A stretch of DNA of 64,000 nt, taken from NCBI GenBank assembly GCA_017308475.1, contig JAFKEU010000011.1, positions 124,001 to 188,000 of the forward strand, given 5' to 3'. Source of the stretch: Alphaproteobacteria bacterium (GTDB lineage Bacteria > Pseudomonadota > Alphaproteobacteria > Micropepsales > Micropepsaceae). Shown in pieces: positions 43,836-53,336 of the stretch. The notes under the pieces were generated by a model. That model ran no database searches, was not told the DNA's origin, and worked only from the letters and a program-made list of their open reading frames with translations. Each line of letters begins with the position of its first letter. Position 1 is the stretch's first letter. The position numbers and the translations under genes are program-made.

Positions 43836-45349
43836 CGGCCCACGCGTTCCAGCTCGTCGAAGCGCCGGAAGAGGCGGCGCGCGGTCGGGCACCGTCCCTG
43901 CGGCTGCTGCGTGCGCTGGCGCTGAAGCGGCGGCTGGAAAATCGCGACCTTGACCGCGACGTGCCGCTTTGTGTGGGACTGGAAGGGGCGCTGGTGCGCG
44001 GCCGGGTCACGCAGGAGGCGGCGCTTTCACTGCTGTGCACCCGGCCCTGGAAGTTGTTGCCGCTGCTGCTGGGCGCCTGGCGCCATCCAGCGCGGTTCAA
44101 GGCCCGGCTGGGGGAAATGACGCGCCTGGACCCGGCCATCCTGCCGTTTCGCCGCGAGACGCTCTGCTATCTGCGCGACCAGCGGGCCCGGGGACGCATG
44201 GTGGTCCTGGTGGGTGCGGCCTATCAGGGAACAGTGCGGGCCATTGCCGAGTATCTTGGAATTTTCGCGTACAGCATGGGCAGCGACCGCGAACAGGAGC
44301 TGACCCCGGCATCGCGCGCGCGGTTGTTGTGTGCGACCTTCGGCCCGGGCGGCTTCGACTATGTGGGTGAGGACGCAGGCGACATTCCCACCTGGGCCAC
44401 TGCACGGCGGGCTGTGATCGCTTCACCGGCGCCTCGTCTTCTGAACCATTCCACCTGGAACAGCCAGACCGCCGATATTCTGGCGGCGGCACGGCGACCC
44501 GCACTGGCCTGGCTGGATGCGCTGAGGCCGTCGCGCTGGCCGCGTTGCCTTCTGATATTCGCGCCGCTGATTGGTCAGGTGATGGTATCGGCTGAGCGGC
44601 TGGTCGCACTCTATTGCGCATTCTGCGCCCTGGGCTTGGTCGCTGCGGCGAGTGACCTGATATCTGACATGGCGCACCTGTCGGAGGATCGACGGGATCC
44701 CTTGAAGAGGCGGCGGCCGCTGGCATCCGGTCACCTGGCCTTCGACCGGGCGCTGGTGCTGGCGGGATTTCTCGCTGCACTGGGCTTTCTGCTGGCGACG
44801 ATCGTGTCACCCGTGTTCGCCGGATGGCTCGCGCTCTATCCGGTGCTGGCGCTGGCCTATGCGTTCCGGCTCAAGCGCGTGCCCGGGTTTGACGTCCTGG
44901 CACTTGCCGTGCTCGACCTGCATCGGCTGGTGGCGGGCGCGGTCATACTGACCATTGCACCATCTTTCTGGCAGATGGCCTTCGCCACGCCGTTTCTCAT
45001 CGGTATCGCCGCCTGGCAGCGCCATGGCGCGCTTGCCCGTCTAGGTCTGAAACAGTCCGCGATGGAGCGGGCCGAATGCAACAACCTGCCGCTGCTGGGG
45101 ATGGCTGCCGGGTATGTCAGTGTCTTGGTGCTGGCGCTTTACGCACATGGCGGCGATCCGGCCCATTCGCTCGGGCCGCCGCTGTTGGCCGCGATCCTGT
45201 GTCCGGCTCTTCTGGTCGGCGTGACCACGGCCTGGGTGGCGGGGGGCGGGTTCCTGTCGCGGCTGTTGGCCGTGGTCTATCGCATCGCGCGGGGCGTAGC
45301 GTTGATGGTGGCGCTTTTTTTTGTTGTGCTTGTCCTGCTCCGGGGTTGA
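43832..45349 (+). CDS. UbiA-family prenyltransferase with degenerate N-terminal HAD domain
   Basis: A 505-residue protein. Residues 40-200 form a HAD phosphatase-like domain; residues 235-505 form a polytopic UbiA domain. In normal HAD domains of this architecture the first motif is DxDGT; here it reads CVGLEGALV (Gly49, Glu51, Ala53), so both catalytic Asp are missing. The later DYVGEDAGDIPTW still resembles motif IV. The UbiA motif 1 is SDLISDMAHLSEDRRDPLKR (usually NDxxDxxxDxxHPxKR), with the HP replaced by DP and a small insertion; motif 2, YAFRLKRVPGFDVLALA, is good. Related proteins transfer phosphoribose to polyprenyl phosphate. Activity is uncertain. Confidence 0.75.
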   Translation: MTAHAFQLVEAPEEAARGRAPSLRLLRALALKRRLENRDLDRDVPLCVGLEGALVRGRVTQEAALSLLCTRPWKLLPLLLGAWRHPARFKARLGEMTRLDPAILPFRRETLCYLRDQRARGRMVVLVGAAYQGTVRAIAEYLGIFAYSMGSDREQELTPASRARLLCATFGPGGFDYVGEDAGDIPTWATARRAVIASPAPRLLNHSTWNSQTADILAAARRPALAWLDALRPSRWPRCLLIFAPLIGQVMVSAERLVALYCAFCALGLVAAASDLISDMAHLSEDRRDPLKRRRPLASGHLAFDRALVLAGFLAALGFLLATIVSPVFAGWLALYPVLALAYAFRLKRVPGFDVLALAVLDLHRLVAGAVILTIAPSFWQMAFATPFLIGIAAWQRHGALARLGLKQSAMERAECNNLPLLGMAAGYVSVLVLALYAHGGDPAHSLGPPLLAAILCPALLVGVTTAWVAGGGFLSRLLAVVYRIARGVALMVALFFVVLVLLRG

Positions 45350-45353
45350 TCCG

Positions 45354-46568
45354 ATGACACGGCCGCTGCGCATTCTTTATCACCACCGCACGGCGGCCAA
45401 TGACGGCATGCGCGTGCATATCGACAAGATCGTCCGTGCTTTGCGGGCGCGCGGCCATGAAGTCCTGGTGGTGGGACCGTCCGGCGCCGCGGCTTCTGCC
45501 GGGGCAAAGCTCGGGCGGCTGGAGGCGATGACGGACCGCCTGCGCCGTCACCTTCCGGGCTTGCTGTTCGAGATTCTGGAACTGGCCTACAATATCCTTG
45601 CTTATCTGCGCCTGGCGCGCGCGGAGCGCGCCTTCCGGCCGGATATTCTCTACGAGCGCTACAACCTCTATCTTCTTGCCGGCCTGCTCCTCAGTTGGCG
45701 GCGGGGTCTGCCCATGCTGCTGGAGATCAATTCGCCGCTGGCGGCGGAGCGCGCGGCTGCTGGAGGATTGTCGCTGGGAAGTCTGGCCAGGGCTTGCGAG
45801 GCCGCGCTGTGGCGGGGCTGTGATGCCGCACTGCCGGTGACCGGCGTACTGGCGGCGATGGTGCGCCGCGTCCGCGGCACGGGCGGTCAGATGCAGGTCG
45901 TGCACAATGGCGCCGATCTGTCCGATGGCGCGAGCGAGGCCGAGGCCAGTGCCATCCGCCGCCGCTTCGGTATCGGGCCGAACGATGTGGTGCTGGGGTT
46001 TGCCGGCTTCGTGCGTGCCTGGCACGGGGTGGAATGGGCGGTCGACGCGCTGGCCGGCGTGCCGTCGAATGTGCACCTGCTGGTGGTGGGTGACGGGCCC
46101 GCATTGCCGGCGTTGAGCGAACGGGCCGCCGTACAAGGCGTGGCGGAGCGGGTTCATTTTACGGGCCGGGTGCCGCATGGCGAGATGGCGGCCCATATGC
46201 GCGCTTTCGACGTGGCGTTGCAGCCTGCCGCAGTGGCCTATGCCTCGCCCCTGAAGCTGTTCGAATATATGGCGCTGGGCCGCGCCATTGTCGCGCCGGA
46301 CCAGCCCAATATCCGCGAAGTGCTGGTCAGCGGCCACAATGGCCTGCTGTTCGAGCCGGGAAATCGGGCGGCTTTTGCCTGGGCGGTGACGCGGCTTTGC
46401 GAGGACTGGATATTGCGCCGGCACCTGGGGGACAGCGCGCGCCGGACAGTGGAGACGGCACCCTTCACCTGGACGAGCAATGCCGGCCGCATCGAAGCGC
46501 TGGCACGCGATCTGGTCACCAGCGCCGCGGAGCCGGCTGCAGCTTCCAGCGTGGCTGCGGCCCGGTAG
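45354..46568 (+). CDS. Glycosyltransferase family 4
   Basis: A 404-residue GT-B enzyme beginning MTRPLRILYHHRTAANDGMR. The acceptor half has ILYERYNLYLLAGLL and PMLLEINSPLAAERAA. The donor half has VVHNGADLSDG, LGFAGFVRAWHGVEWAVDAL, LLVVGDGPALPALSERAA, HFTGRVPHGEMAAHMRAFDV and a LKLFEYMALGRAIVAPD E-x7-E region. ATG 45354 follows the UbiA-like gene by four bases. A conserved GT of the exopolysaccharide locus is likely. The end overlaps a small minus-strand gene by 53 bases. Confidence 0.9.
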   Translation: MTRPLRILYHHRTAANDGMRVHIDKIVRALRARGHEVLVVGPSGAAASAGAKLGRLEAMTDRLRRHLPGLLFEILELAYNILAYLRLARAERAFRPDILYERYNLYLLAGLLLSWRRGLPMLLEINSPLAAERAAAGGLSLGSLARACEAALWRGCDAALPVTGVLAAMVRRVRGTGGQMQVVHNGADLSDGASEAEASAIRRRFGIGPNDVVLGFAGFVRAWHGVEWAVDALAGVPSNVHLLVVGDGPALPALSERAAVQGVAERVHFTGRVPHGEMAAHMRAFDVALQPAAVAYASPLKLFEYMALGRAIVAPDQPNIREVLVSGHNGLLFEPGNRAAFAWAVTRLCEDWILRRHLGDSARRTVETAPFTWTSNAGRIEALARDLVTSAAEPAAASSVAAAR

Positions 46569-46758
46569 GCGGGCGGCTGGGGCGGGCATTTCTGTGCCAG
46601 CGCGGCTGCTTTTTTGCCGGCTTTTCCTCTTCGCCAGCGGATTTCAGGGCCAGAAGGCCCACGCCGCCTTCTTCCAGTGCGATGCGGTCATTGTGGTAGG
46701 CCCAGGCGGCCACCAGGATGAAGGCAACGACTTCCATTGCGAACAGAATCGAACTCAT
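46516..46758 (-). CDS. Small single-pass membrane protein of unknown function
   Basis: An 80-residue frame from ATG 46758 (MSSILFAMEVVAFILVAAWA), with one N-terminal membrane segment (about residues 3-20), a short YHNDRIALEEG stretch and a strongly basic, Pro-rich tail that overlaps the GT4 gene. The N-terminal half looks real; the tail may be an artefact of reading into the convergent gene. It is similar in style to the small protein at 9393-9602. About 150 bases separate it from the divergent polymerase-like gene. Confidence 0.45.
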   Translation of the reverse strand: MSSILFAMEVVAFILVAAWAYHNDRIALEEGGVGLLALKSAGEEEKPAKKQPRWHRNARPSRPPTGPQPRWKLQPAPRRW

Positions 46759-46908
46759 GCCCGGCCTCTTCTCCGAAGCTGCCGCAATGCGTCTCACAGC
46801 CGGGATGACGGGACAAGAAGTTTATTTTGTTGCGCTGCCAAACAGTGGGTATTCCGCGTTCCGCCCCGCTTTGCGAGCCTGTCCTGGGTAACAATATCTG
46901 TTGGGGTG

Positions 46909-48282
46909 ATGCGCGATCTTCTGCTTTTGGCGGCGCTGGCGGGGCTGGTGCCCATGGTCCTGCGCGCGCCGCAGATCGGCCTGCTGGTCTGGACCTGGGT
47001 AACGCTGTTCAATCCGCAGCGAGAGGTGTTCGGCTTCCTGCGCGGGTTCGAGCTCAATTTCTATGTCACCGTGCTGACCGTCCTTGCGTGGGCGATTTCG
47101 CGCGAACGCAAGACGGCGCCACTCAATCCGGTCACGGGGATGCTGATCCTGTTCGCGCTGTGGGTAAGCACCACGACCTATAACGCGCTCGATTACGCCC
47201 ATTCCTATGTCATCTGGGACCGCACGATAAAGACCATCATCCTGGCGCTGGCCATCCTGGCGCTGGTCAACACCAAGGCCCGCATCCAGGCGCTGGTCTG
47301 GGTGGTGGTCGTCGCGCTCGGCTATTACGCGGTGAAGGGCGGTGGTTTCGTCCTTCTGACCGGCGGGCGCAGCCATGTCTTCGGGCCGGCCAACACGATG
47401 ATCGAGGACAACAACCAGCTCGGCCTTGCCTTGGTGATGATCCTGCCGCTGATGAACTATCTGCGCGTGACCAGTCGTTCGCCGGCGGTGACCAAGGTTC
47501 TTCTGGCGGCGATGGGCCTGACGCTGGTGGCGATCATCGGCACCTATTCGCGCGGTGCGCTTCTGGCGCTGGCGGTCTCGGCCGTGATCTATGCGGCACG
47601 CTCCCGTGCCGGGTTCATGCCGCTGATGATGGGTTGCCTGCTGGTGCTCGCCCTGCCGAGCCTGATGCCGGGCGACTGGTTCCACCGCATGTCCACGATC
47701 CAGACCTATCACCAGGACCTGTCCTTCGAAGGGCGTGTCGAGGCGTGGCGGACTAGTTTCGAGATCGCACGACTGAGGTTCCTGGGCGGTGGTTTCTCGG
47801 CGGTCGACCTCGATTGGGTTGCGGAGGTCTACAATGTTCCGGGCGGGCTGACGGCGGGCCGGGCGGCGCACAGCATGTATTTCGAAGTGCTGGGCGATCA
47901 TGGCTTCATGGGGCTGGCGCTCTATCTGATGCTGATTGTCGCTGCCCTGTTCAACACCTCGGTGGTGATCGGGTCCACCCGCGACAGGCCCGGGATGGAG
48001 TGGGCGGGCCAGCTGGCGCGCACGCTGCAGATCAGCATTGCCGGCTATCTGGTGGGCGGCGCGGCGCTGTCCATGGCTTATTACGACGGCTTCTTCATTC
48101 TTCTGGCGCTCTCCGGCGCGCTGGCGCTTGCGATGCGCAGCCCCATATCGCAGGCGGCGCGGCAGTTCACCCCGCGCTGGAGCCAGGCCGCGCTGCCGGC
48201 CCCGGCGATGCGCACCGCCACCGCGGATCTGCGCGCCGGGTTCCGTCCTTCCATGGCGCTCGCCGGGGGAGGCGCGGGATGA
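46909..48282 (+). CDS. O-antigen ligase/polymerase-like membrane protein, XrtA-associated (TIGR03097-like)
   Basis: A 457-residue polytopic membrane protein with about eleven membrane segments. The N-terminus ([20 protein letters not shown], then [20 protein letters not shown]) is a hallmark of the putative O-glycosylation ligase of exosortase A systems. A long periplasmic loop with the Wzy_C-like region is at about residues 260-320 ([36 protein letters not shown]). It should polymerise or ligate repeat units at the outer face of the inner membrane. ATG 46909 was chosen; GTG 46906 is possible. It overlaps galE by four bases. Confidence 0.85.
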   Translation: MRDLLLLAALAGLVPMVLRAPQIGLLVWTWVTLFNPQREVFGFLRGFELNFYVTVLTVLAWAISRERKTAPLNPVTGMLILFALWVSTTTYNALDYAHSYVIWDRTIKTIILALAILALVNTKARIQALVWVVVVALGYYAVKGGGFVLLTGGRSHVFGPANTMIEDNNQLGLALVMILPLMNYLRVTSRSPAVTKVLLAAMGLTLVAIIGTYSRGALLALAVSAVIYAARSRAGFMPLMMGCLLVLALPSLMPGDWFHRMSTIQTYHQDLSFEGRVEAWRTSFEIARLRFLGGGFSAVDLDWVAEVYNVPGGLTAGRAAHSMYFEVLGDHGFMGLALYLMLIVAALFNTSVVIGSTRDRPGMEWAGQLARTLQISIAGYLVGGAALSMAYYDGFFILLALSGALALAMRSPISQAARQFTPRWSQAALPAPAMRTATADLRAGFRPSMALAGGGAG

Positions 48283-49325
48283 CGGTGCTTGTTACGGGAG
48301 GAGCGGGGTATATCGGCAGCCATATGTGCCTGGCGTTGCTGGAGCAGGGCGAGGACGTCGTGGTACTGGACAATCTTTCGACCGGGCTGCGTGAGCTGGT
48401 TCCGTCCGAATGTGTCTTCGTCAAGGGCTGTGTCGGCGACGAACATGTGGTCCGCGGTATCCTTGCGCGCCATGACATCGACGCGGTGATCCATTTTGCC
48501 GGCGCCACCGTGGTCCCCGAGTCGGTAGAGCGGCCCTTCTTCTATTATCGCAATAACACCGCGGCGACGCGCAATTTCCTGGAGACGGTGTCGGACCACG
48601 GAGTCGGGCGCGTGGTGTTCTCATCGACCGCCGCCGTCTATGGCACGCCGGAGAGCGGGACCGTGGCGGAGACAGCGCCCACAGCGCCGGCCTCGCCGTA
48701 TGGCCGTTCCAAGCTGATGACCGAATGGATGCTGGAAGATGGCGCCCGTGCGGGCGCGTTCCGCTATGTCGCGCTTCGCTATTTCAATGTCGCCGGCGCG
48801 GACCCCGAAGGGCGGACGGGACAGTCGACGCCGCGCGCCACCCATCTGATCAAGCTGGCCTGCCAGGCGGCTCTTGGGCGCGTTCCCCACCTGGGCATTT
48901 TCGGCACCGACTACCCGACGCCGGACGGCACTGGCGTGCGCGACTATATCCATGTTTCTGACCTGGTGGTGGCTCACCTGCTGGCGCTTCGGCACCTGCG
49001 CCGGGGTGGGGAATCCGGCGTGTTCAATTGCGGCTATGGCACCGGATATTCCGTGCGCGAGATCGTCGCGGCGGTAGAGAGAGCGGCGGATTGCCGGCTT
49101 GCGGTGCGGGAAATGCCACGCAGGCCAGGCGATCTGGCATCGGTGGTGGCCGATCCCGGCCGGTTGAAAGCGCGGTTGGGGTGGACGCCCCGGTTTGACG
49201 ACATCGATGCCATCGTGGGCAGCGCGCTTGCCTGGGAGCGGGGGCTGGCTTTGGACGGTACCGTACTTTCCCCCTTGGTCGGCCGCCCTCGAACGCCGGC
49301 GCTTCAGATCAATTATCCAACCTAG
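48279..49325 (+). CDS. galE: UDP-glucose 4-epimerase
   Basis: A 348-residue SDR-family epimerase that interconverts UDP-glucose and UDP-galactose (or the N-acetyl forms). The NAD-binding loop is [20 protein letters not shown], the conserved Ser-Thr stretch [10 protein letters not shown] precedes the catalytic [14 protein letters not shown]yr/Lys, and [16 protein letters not shown] is typical. The region [20 protein letters not shown] is near residue 210. It supplies a sugar donor for the polymer. It overlaps the preceding gene as ATGA. The last 25 residues are extended relative to typical GalE. It appears to end the operon. Confidence 0.93.
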   Translation: MTVLVTGGAGYIGSHMCLALLEQGEDVVVLDNLSTGLRELVPSECVFVKGCVGDEHVVRGILARHDIDAVIHFAGATVVPESVERPFFYYRNNTAATRNFLETVSDHGVGRVVFSSTAAVYGTPESGTVAETAPTAPASPYGRSKLMTEWMLEDGARAGAFRYVALRYFNVAGADPEGRTGQSTPRATHLIKLACQAALGRVPHLGIFGTDYPTPDGTGVRDYIHVSDLVVAHLLALRHLRRGGESGVFNCGYGTGYSVREIVAAVERAADCRLAVREMPRRPGDLASVVADPGRLKARLGWTPRFDDIDAIVGSALAWERGLALDGTVLSPLVGRPRTPALQINYPT

Positions 49326-49406
49326 ACAACGAGGTGGAGGGCGGTTGATTCACCGCAAGGTTTGACTATCGGTATCCCATTATTAATTATAGGATGAGGT
49401 TGGGGG

Positions 49407-50090
49407 GTGTCCTTGGCGACTAATCGCGCTGTGCCTGACGTTGTGGCCACGCGCGCCGCGTTGAAGCGGGTCGTAGGAAGCAGCGTCTTTGCATCTCCTA
49501 GGCTCAAGGCATTTCTTCAGTTCGTGGTCGAGCGCACCCTGGACGGCAAGGCCGAGTCCATCAAGGGATACACGATCGGTACGCTGGTGTTCGGGCGCTC
49601 TGACGAATTCGATCCGGCGGCCGATCCGATCGTGCGTGTCGAGGCCGTGCGGCTGCGGATGGCGCTGGCACGTTATTATGAGGAAGAGGGCGCCGACGAT
49701 CCGGTCATAATTTCCATTCCGGCTGGCGGCTATGTGCCCAAATTCGATTTTCGCGACCGGATAGACGGGATGACATTGCCCAAGGGCGGCTCGATCGCCC
49801 AGGCATTGCAGCAGCGCAATGGCGACCTGCTGGAGTTTCGCAACAACCTGGCCAGCATTCGCGAACGGATTGCGGAATTCGAAATCGAACTTGCGGTTTC
49901 CCGTTTCATCATCGCGCAGGCGGAGGCGATCGTGGAGCGCAACGAGCATATCACGCAGGACGACGCAGCCTTCCCCAGGATGTCCGCCTCCGGTGATGGC
50001 GCATCCGCCGGCGCCGATTCCGGCCGCGTCCGTTCGGGCGGCCCCAATGCCGACAACTCGGGCCCGGACGCCAACGGGTCCGGCAACTAG
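49407..50090 (+). CDS. Stand-alone protein with a DPIVRVEA-type N-terminal domain and a coiled coil
   Basis: A 227-residue protein starting at GTG 49407. Residues 10-110 (LKRVVGSSVFASPRLKAFLQ, GYTIGTLVFGRSDEFDPAAD, IVRVEAVRLRMALARYYEEE, IISIPAGGYVPKF) match the domain usually found at the N-terminus of TPR or adenylate-cyclase-like signalling proteins in alphaproteobacteria. Here it stands alone, followed by a helical coiled-coil segment (about 125-180, LEFRNNLASIRERIAEFEIE) and a low-complexity tail rich in Asp, Gly and Ser. Function is unknown. It converges with the sensor gene, sharing four bases. An AGGATGAGG sequence precedes the start. Confidence 0.72.
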   Translation: MSLATNRAVPDVVATRAALKRVVGSSVFASPRLKAFLQFVVERTLDGKAESIKGYTIGTLVFGRSDEFDPAADPIVRVEAVRLRMALARYYEEEGADDPVIISIPAGGYVPKFDFRDRIDGMTLPKGGSIAQALQQRNGDLLEFRNNLASIRERIAEFEIELAVSRFIIAQAEAIVERNEHITQDDAAFPRMSASGDGASAGADSGRVRSGGPNADNSGPDANGSGN

Positions 50091-51961
50091 CGGCCGGCGG
50101 CTTGGCGGGATCCCATCGGGATCGAAAGCCGCACCTTCACGCCTGACGGCGCGTAATCGATCGTGATGGCGCCGCGCAGGTCCGACTTGAGCATCTGGTC
50201 GATCAGCTTGCGGCCCGGCCCCTTCTGGCGGGGCCTGGCGACCGCAGGCCCGCCCGATTCCCGCCAGTCGATGTGCAGCGTGTTGTGGCTCCCTATGCGC
50301 GCAATGTCCCAATCCACGCGCAGCTCGCCTTTGCGGTGCGACAGCGACCCGTGCCGGGCCGCATTGTCGGTCAGTTCGTGGATGACCGTGCCAAGTGCCA
50401 GCGCCGGGGCGGGGGCGAGCAGGACATCCGGCCCCGCGATCGATATGCGTTTGCTGTTGCGGCCAAGATGGCCGCCCAGCGCCGTTTGCAGTATGGCGGC
50501 TACGGCCACGTCCTCCCAGCCGGCGCGCATGAACAGATCGCAGCTTGCGATCAGCGCGTCCAGCCGGGCCTGAAAGCCATTCCATGCCCTTTCGGCCGCC
50601 GGCCTTTCCGTGCAGACCCCGGCAATGCGGGAAGTGAGGTCCAGAAACGTCCTGATGTTTGCATTGCCATCCCCCAGGAGGCGGCTCTGGCGGGCCTCAA
50701 ATTCCACCTGACGGGTCGTGTCCACGAAGATGATCAGCGTGCCGGCAATCACGCTCCTCTCGTTGCGATAAGGCAGGATGCGCATAGAATAGTGCGTATG
50801 TCCGTCCACATGATGGACCTGCCGCTCGATCGAATTTCCCTGTTCGAACACGGTCCGCGCAAGCCGGCCCAGGTCTGCGGTATCGCGCAGGTTGCTGGCG
50901 ATGTCTGTCAGGGCGCGTCCGCAGTCGTCTGCGATCAGCTTGAAGATCGCGGTCGCGGCGGGGGTGAATGTGCGGACGGCCAGTCTGCTGTCCAGGAAGA
51001 TAATGGCGACCTGGGTGGATTCGAAGACGTTGTGCAGGTCCGAATTGGCGCGATTCAGTTCATCGACCCGGTCGTGCAATTCAATATTGATCGTGTTGAG
51101 TTCCTCGTTGACCGACTGCAGTTCGTCCCTGAAGGTTTGCATTTCCACGTTGGTGGATCGCAGCTCCCTGTTGATGGACTCCAGTTCCTCGTTGGAGGAT
51201 TTGAGATTCTCCACCGCGGTCTCATATTCCTCCACCATCAGCTGCAGCCGCTTGCGCATCTCGGTCAGTTCCCGTTCGGCATGGACCAGCGACCTGTCGG
51301 ACTTGCGGCTTTCGGCGCCAGGCGCCGCCGGTTGGATGCTGTGATGGCCCATGGGACTTCGCGCCAGTGTGGCCAGTCTCGGGCCTATCGCCTCCGCCGG
51401 CAGCACAAGATCGACCGCGCGGGATGCGATCGCCGCGTCCATCATTTGCCCGTACGCCCGATCGGCTCCGTCCGCCGCCTGCGCAAGGGTCAGGCCGCCT
51501 CGTTCCCTGATCGCGCGAAGGCCCTGGGCGCCGTCGCTGCCCCCGCCCGAGAGCAGCACACCGATAGCCGACTCGCCGCAATCACCCGCCAGCGAGGCCA
51601 TGGTCTGGTCGATTGGGAAATGGCGAAGGCTTTTTTCGGGCGGCACGAGCTGGAGCCGCCCGTTCTTTACGGTCATGATCCGTCCGGCGGGACAGACATA
51701 GACATGGCCGGGCTTTACGGGCTCACCATCGGCCGCCACGGCCACCGGCATGGCAGTGAAGGGCGCCAGGATCGTGTCGAGAGGGCCTTGGAAATTCCTT
51801 GGATGGATGACGACGACGAACGCCATGCCGGTGTCGGCCGGAAGACTGCGAAACAGGCCTTCCAGGGCGTTCAGGCCGTCGGCCGATGCACCGATGCCGA
51901 CAATGCGCGGGTGGCCGCTGCGCTTCACGACTGCCCCTCGTGAACCGAAGCTGGTGAGCAA
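50087..51961 (-). CDS. CheB methylesterase-PAS-HWE-like kinase fusion lacking CheR and the phospho-acceptor His
   Basis: A 624-residue cytoplasmic sensor. Residues 20-195 form a CheB domain with the Ser26/His53/Asp143 triad (GIGASADGL, VVIHPRN, GGGSDGAQ). Residues 225-310 are a long coiled coil (LKSSNEELESINRELRSTN), followed by a PAS domain (about 310-420, NVFESTQVAIIFLDS). From 425 there is an HWE-type kinase core: LLGDGNANIRTF stands where LLGELNHRVKNT is expected, giving Ala434 in place of the phospho-His. The ATP-binding part is visible (TVIHELTDNAARHGSL with Asn533, and KGPGRKLIDQML). Members usually carry a CheR domain between CheB and PAS; it is absent. Signalling by autophosphorylation is unlikely. 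Confidence 0.82.
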   Translation of the reverse strand: MLTSFGSRGAVVKRSGHPRIVGIGASADGLNALEGLFRSLPADTGMAFVVVIHPRNFQGPLDTILAPFTAMPVAVAADGEPVKPGHVYVCPAGRIMTVKNGRLQLVPPEKSLRHFPIDQTMASLAGDCGESAIGVLLSGGGSDGAQGLRAIRERGGLTLAQAADGADRAYGQMMDAAIASRAVDLVLPAEAIGPRLATLARSPMGHHSIQPAAPGAESRKSDRSLVHAERELTEMRKRLQLMVEEYETAVENLKSSNEELESINRELRSTNVEMQTFRDELQSVNEELNTINIELHDRVDELNRANSDLHNVFESTQVAIIFLDSRLAVRTFTPAATAIFKLIADDCGRALTDIASNLRDTADLGRLARTVFEQGNSIERQVHHVDGHTHYSMRILPYRNERSVIAGTLIIFVDTTRQVEFEARQSRLLGDGNANIRTFLDLTSRIAGVCTERPAAERAWNGFQARLDALIASCDLFMRAGWEDVAVAAILQTALGGHLGRNSKRISIAGPDVLLAPAPALALGTVIHELTDNAARHGSLSHRKGELRVDWDIARIGSHNTLHIDWRESGGPAVARPRQKGPGRKLIDQMLKSDLRGAITIDYAPSGVKVRLSIPMGSRQAAGR

Positions 51962-52154
51962 TCAGCCTGCACCGGCGCGTCGCGGTTGATGCGATATGAA
52001 ATGTCTTTTGAACACAAACGGTTGCGTCCGGGTGAGAATCCATGACACGGCACGGAAGCGATTAAAGTGCACGGTCCTGCACAACTTAAAGTCACCGTCG
52101 ACGAATGGCCAGCACGCAACGGTCCCGTGACGGGCTTCGGACTGCGAGCGATAG

Positions 52155-52664
52155 TCAGGTGCGAATTTTCCGGCGCTGGGAAGGTGTCGCATCCTCTAAC
52201 TGCGGCGTTTCGGAAATCCGGGTGTCCGAGAACTGAACCCTCAGCAGTTGCGGGATCGTGCCCGCCAGGGCGCAAAGGCGCCGCCAGGCCTTCAGGGGCA
52301 GGCGCAGGAGCATGGGTGCGGGGACCTGGCAGAAGGCCAGCTTCTTCACATGGCTTTCGATCCGCCAGTCGGCCACCGATCCGGCGGGGAAGAAGATCAT
52401 GTCGCCTGGTCCGTAACGGCGCGCGGTGCCGTCATCGCCTGTGATGGTCACGGCGCCTTCCAGGAAATGGATGGTCTCGTCGAAGCGGTAGCGCCAGCGA
52501 AAGCTGCCGGCACTGCACGCCCACAGCATTGTCCAGGCAGAACCGTCGCTTGCGGTGGACAGAATCCGGTTGCAGGCCTCCGGCTTTCCCTCGGTGATCC
52601 AGCCGGGATCGATCGGGGCGCTTTTGAGGGGCAGGTTGGCATCGAAGGTGGCGATGGACGGCAT
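52155..52664 (-). CDS. Cupin domain protein
   Basis: A 169-residue cytosolic protein with a small single cupin. The barrel motifs are RYRFDETIHFLEGAVTITGD (about residues 59-78) and YGPGDMIFFPAGSVADWRIE near 84-104, which supply the metal-binding residues in the EutQ/DUF861-like group. The C-terminal 60 residues are helical and of unknown role. It is divergent from the periplasmic oxidation cluster. The 190 bases upstream of the neighbouring sensor gene hold nothing recognised. Confidence 0.8.
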   Translation of the reverse strand: MPSIATFDANLPLKSAPIDPGWITEGKPEACNRILSTASDGSAWTMLWACSAGSFRWRYRFDETIHFLEGAVTITGDDGTARRYGPGDMIFFPAGSVADWRIESHVKKLAFCQVPAPMLLRLPLKAWRRLCALAGTIPQLLRVQFSDTRISETPQLEDATPSQRRKIRT

Positions 52665-52829
52665 TGAATGGTTCTCCCGACCGGGCCTGTCATAATGATC
52701 AAAGGTAAATTAATGACTGAATTGTCATTTCCCCTGACCGCCCCGGGCCTTCCGGGCCTTCCGCCCCCGCGGAAACGTGCTAGGAATCGGCGCAACCGGC
52801 GGAAAAAAACAAGCCGGAGGGGAGGGGCT

Positions 52830-53336
52830 TTGCGAAGTTCTCTGCTTTTCAGGCTGGTGCTTGGGCTGGCTGCGACGCTGGCCGGGATTGGCCCGGTCGC
52901 CGCCGATGATTTTGCCACCCATCTGTCCCCGGCGCCGGTGACGGACGGTACCAGGGCCGCCACCACCGGCGAGGGCCGGGCCGAGGCGCGGCTGGATGGC
53001 AACAGGCTGACTGTCAGCGGCAATTTCCAGGGCCTGGCCGGCGATGCGACGGGTGCCGAATTGCGCGCCGGCATCGGCATCGGCGTGCCGGGAGACAAGG
53101 TCTTCGATATCAGCGCCAGCCCCGGCAAGGACGGCAGCCTGTCGGGCGCCGTGACGCTGAATGCGAACCAGGTCGCGCAACTGCGCCGCGGACACATCTA
53201 TGTGCAGGTCGATAGCCAGACCGCGCTGGGCGGCAACCTGCAGGGCTGGCTTTTGCCGCCCCATCCTTTCGCGGGCGAGGACGTGCCGGTTGCGGGCCAC
53301 GGCTTCCTGCCCCAGCTGGACGTGCCGCAAAAATGA
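52830..53336 (+). CDS. Secreted CHRD-domain protein
   Basis: A protein of about 168 residues with a signal peptide (LLFRLVLGLAATLAGIGPVA) and a CHRD domain. Visible marks are FATHLSPAPVTDG, GEGRAEARLDGNRLTVSGNF and RRGHIYVQVDSQTALGGNLQ, the usual pattern of this beta-rich extracellular domain. The start is uncertain: TTG 52830, with GGAGG nine bases upstream, puts the signal peptide at the N-terminus, while ATG 52713 (after AAAGG) gives a long basic leader. It overlaps the dehydrogenase gene by four bases and is probably the first gene of the cluster. Confidence 0.72.
   Translation: MRSSLLFRLVLGLAATLAGIGPVAADDFATHLSPAPVTDGTRAATTGEGRAEARLDGNRLTVSGNFQGLAGDATGAELRAGIGIGVPGDKVFDISASPGKDGSLSGAVTLNANQVAQLRRGHIYVQVDSQTALGGNLQGWLLPPHPFAGEDVPVAGHGFLPQLDVPQK

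Noticed and set aside
46480..46908. Extending the polymerase-like gene to an upstream ATG
   Set aside because: The added 143 residues cover the GT4 end and a small antisense gene and have no membrane pattern; the family starts at [10 protein letters not shown].
52668..52712. ATG 52668 as the CHRD gene start
   Set aside because: It leaves only four bases to the divergent cupin gene and adds a low-complexity leader before the real signal peptide.
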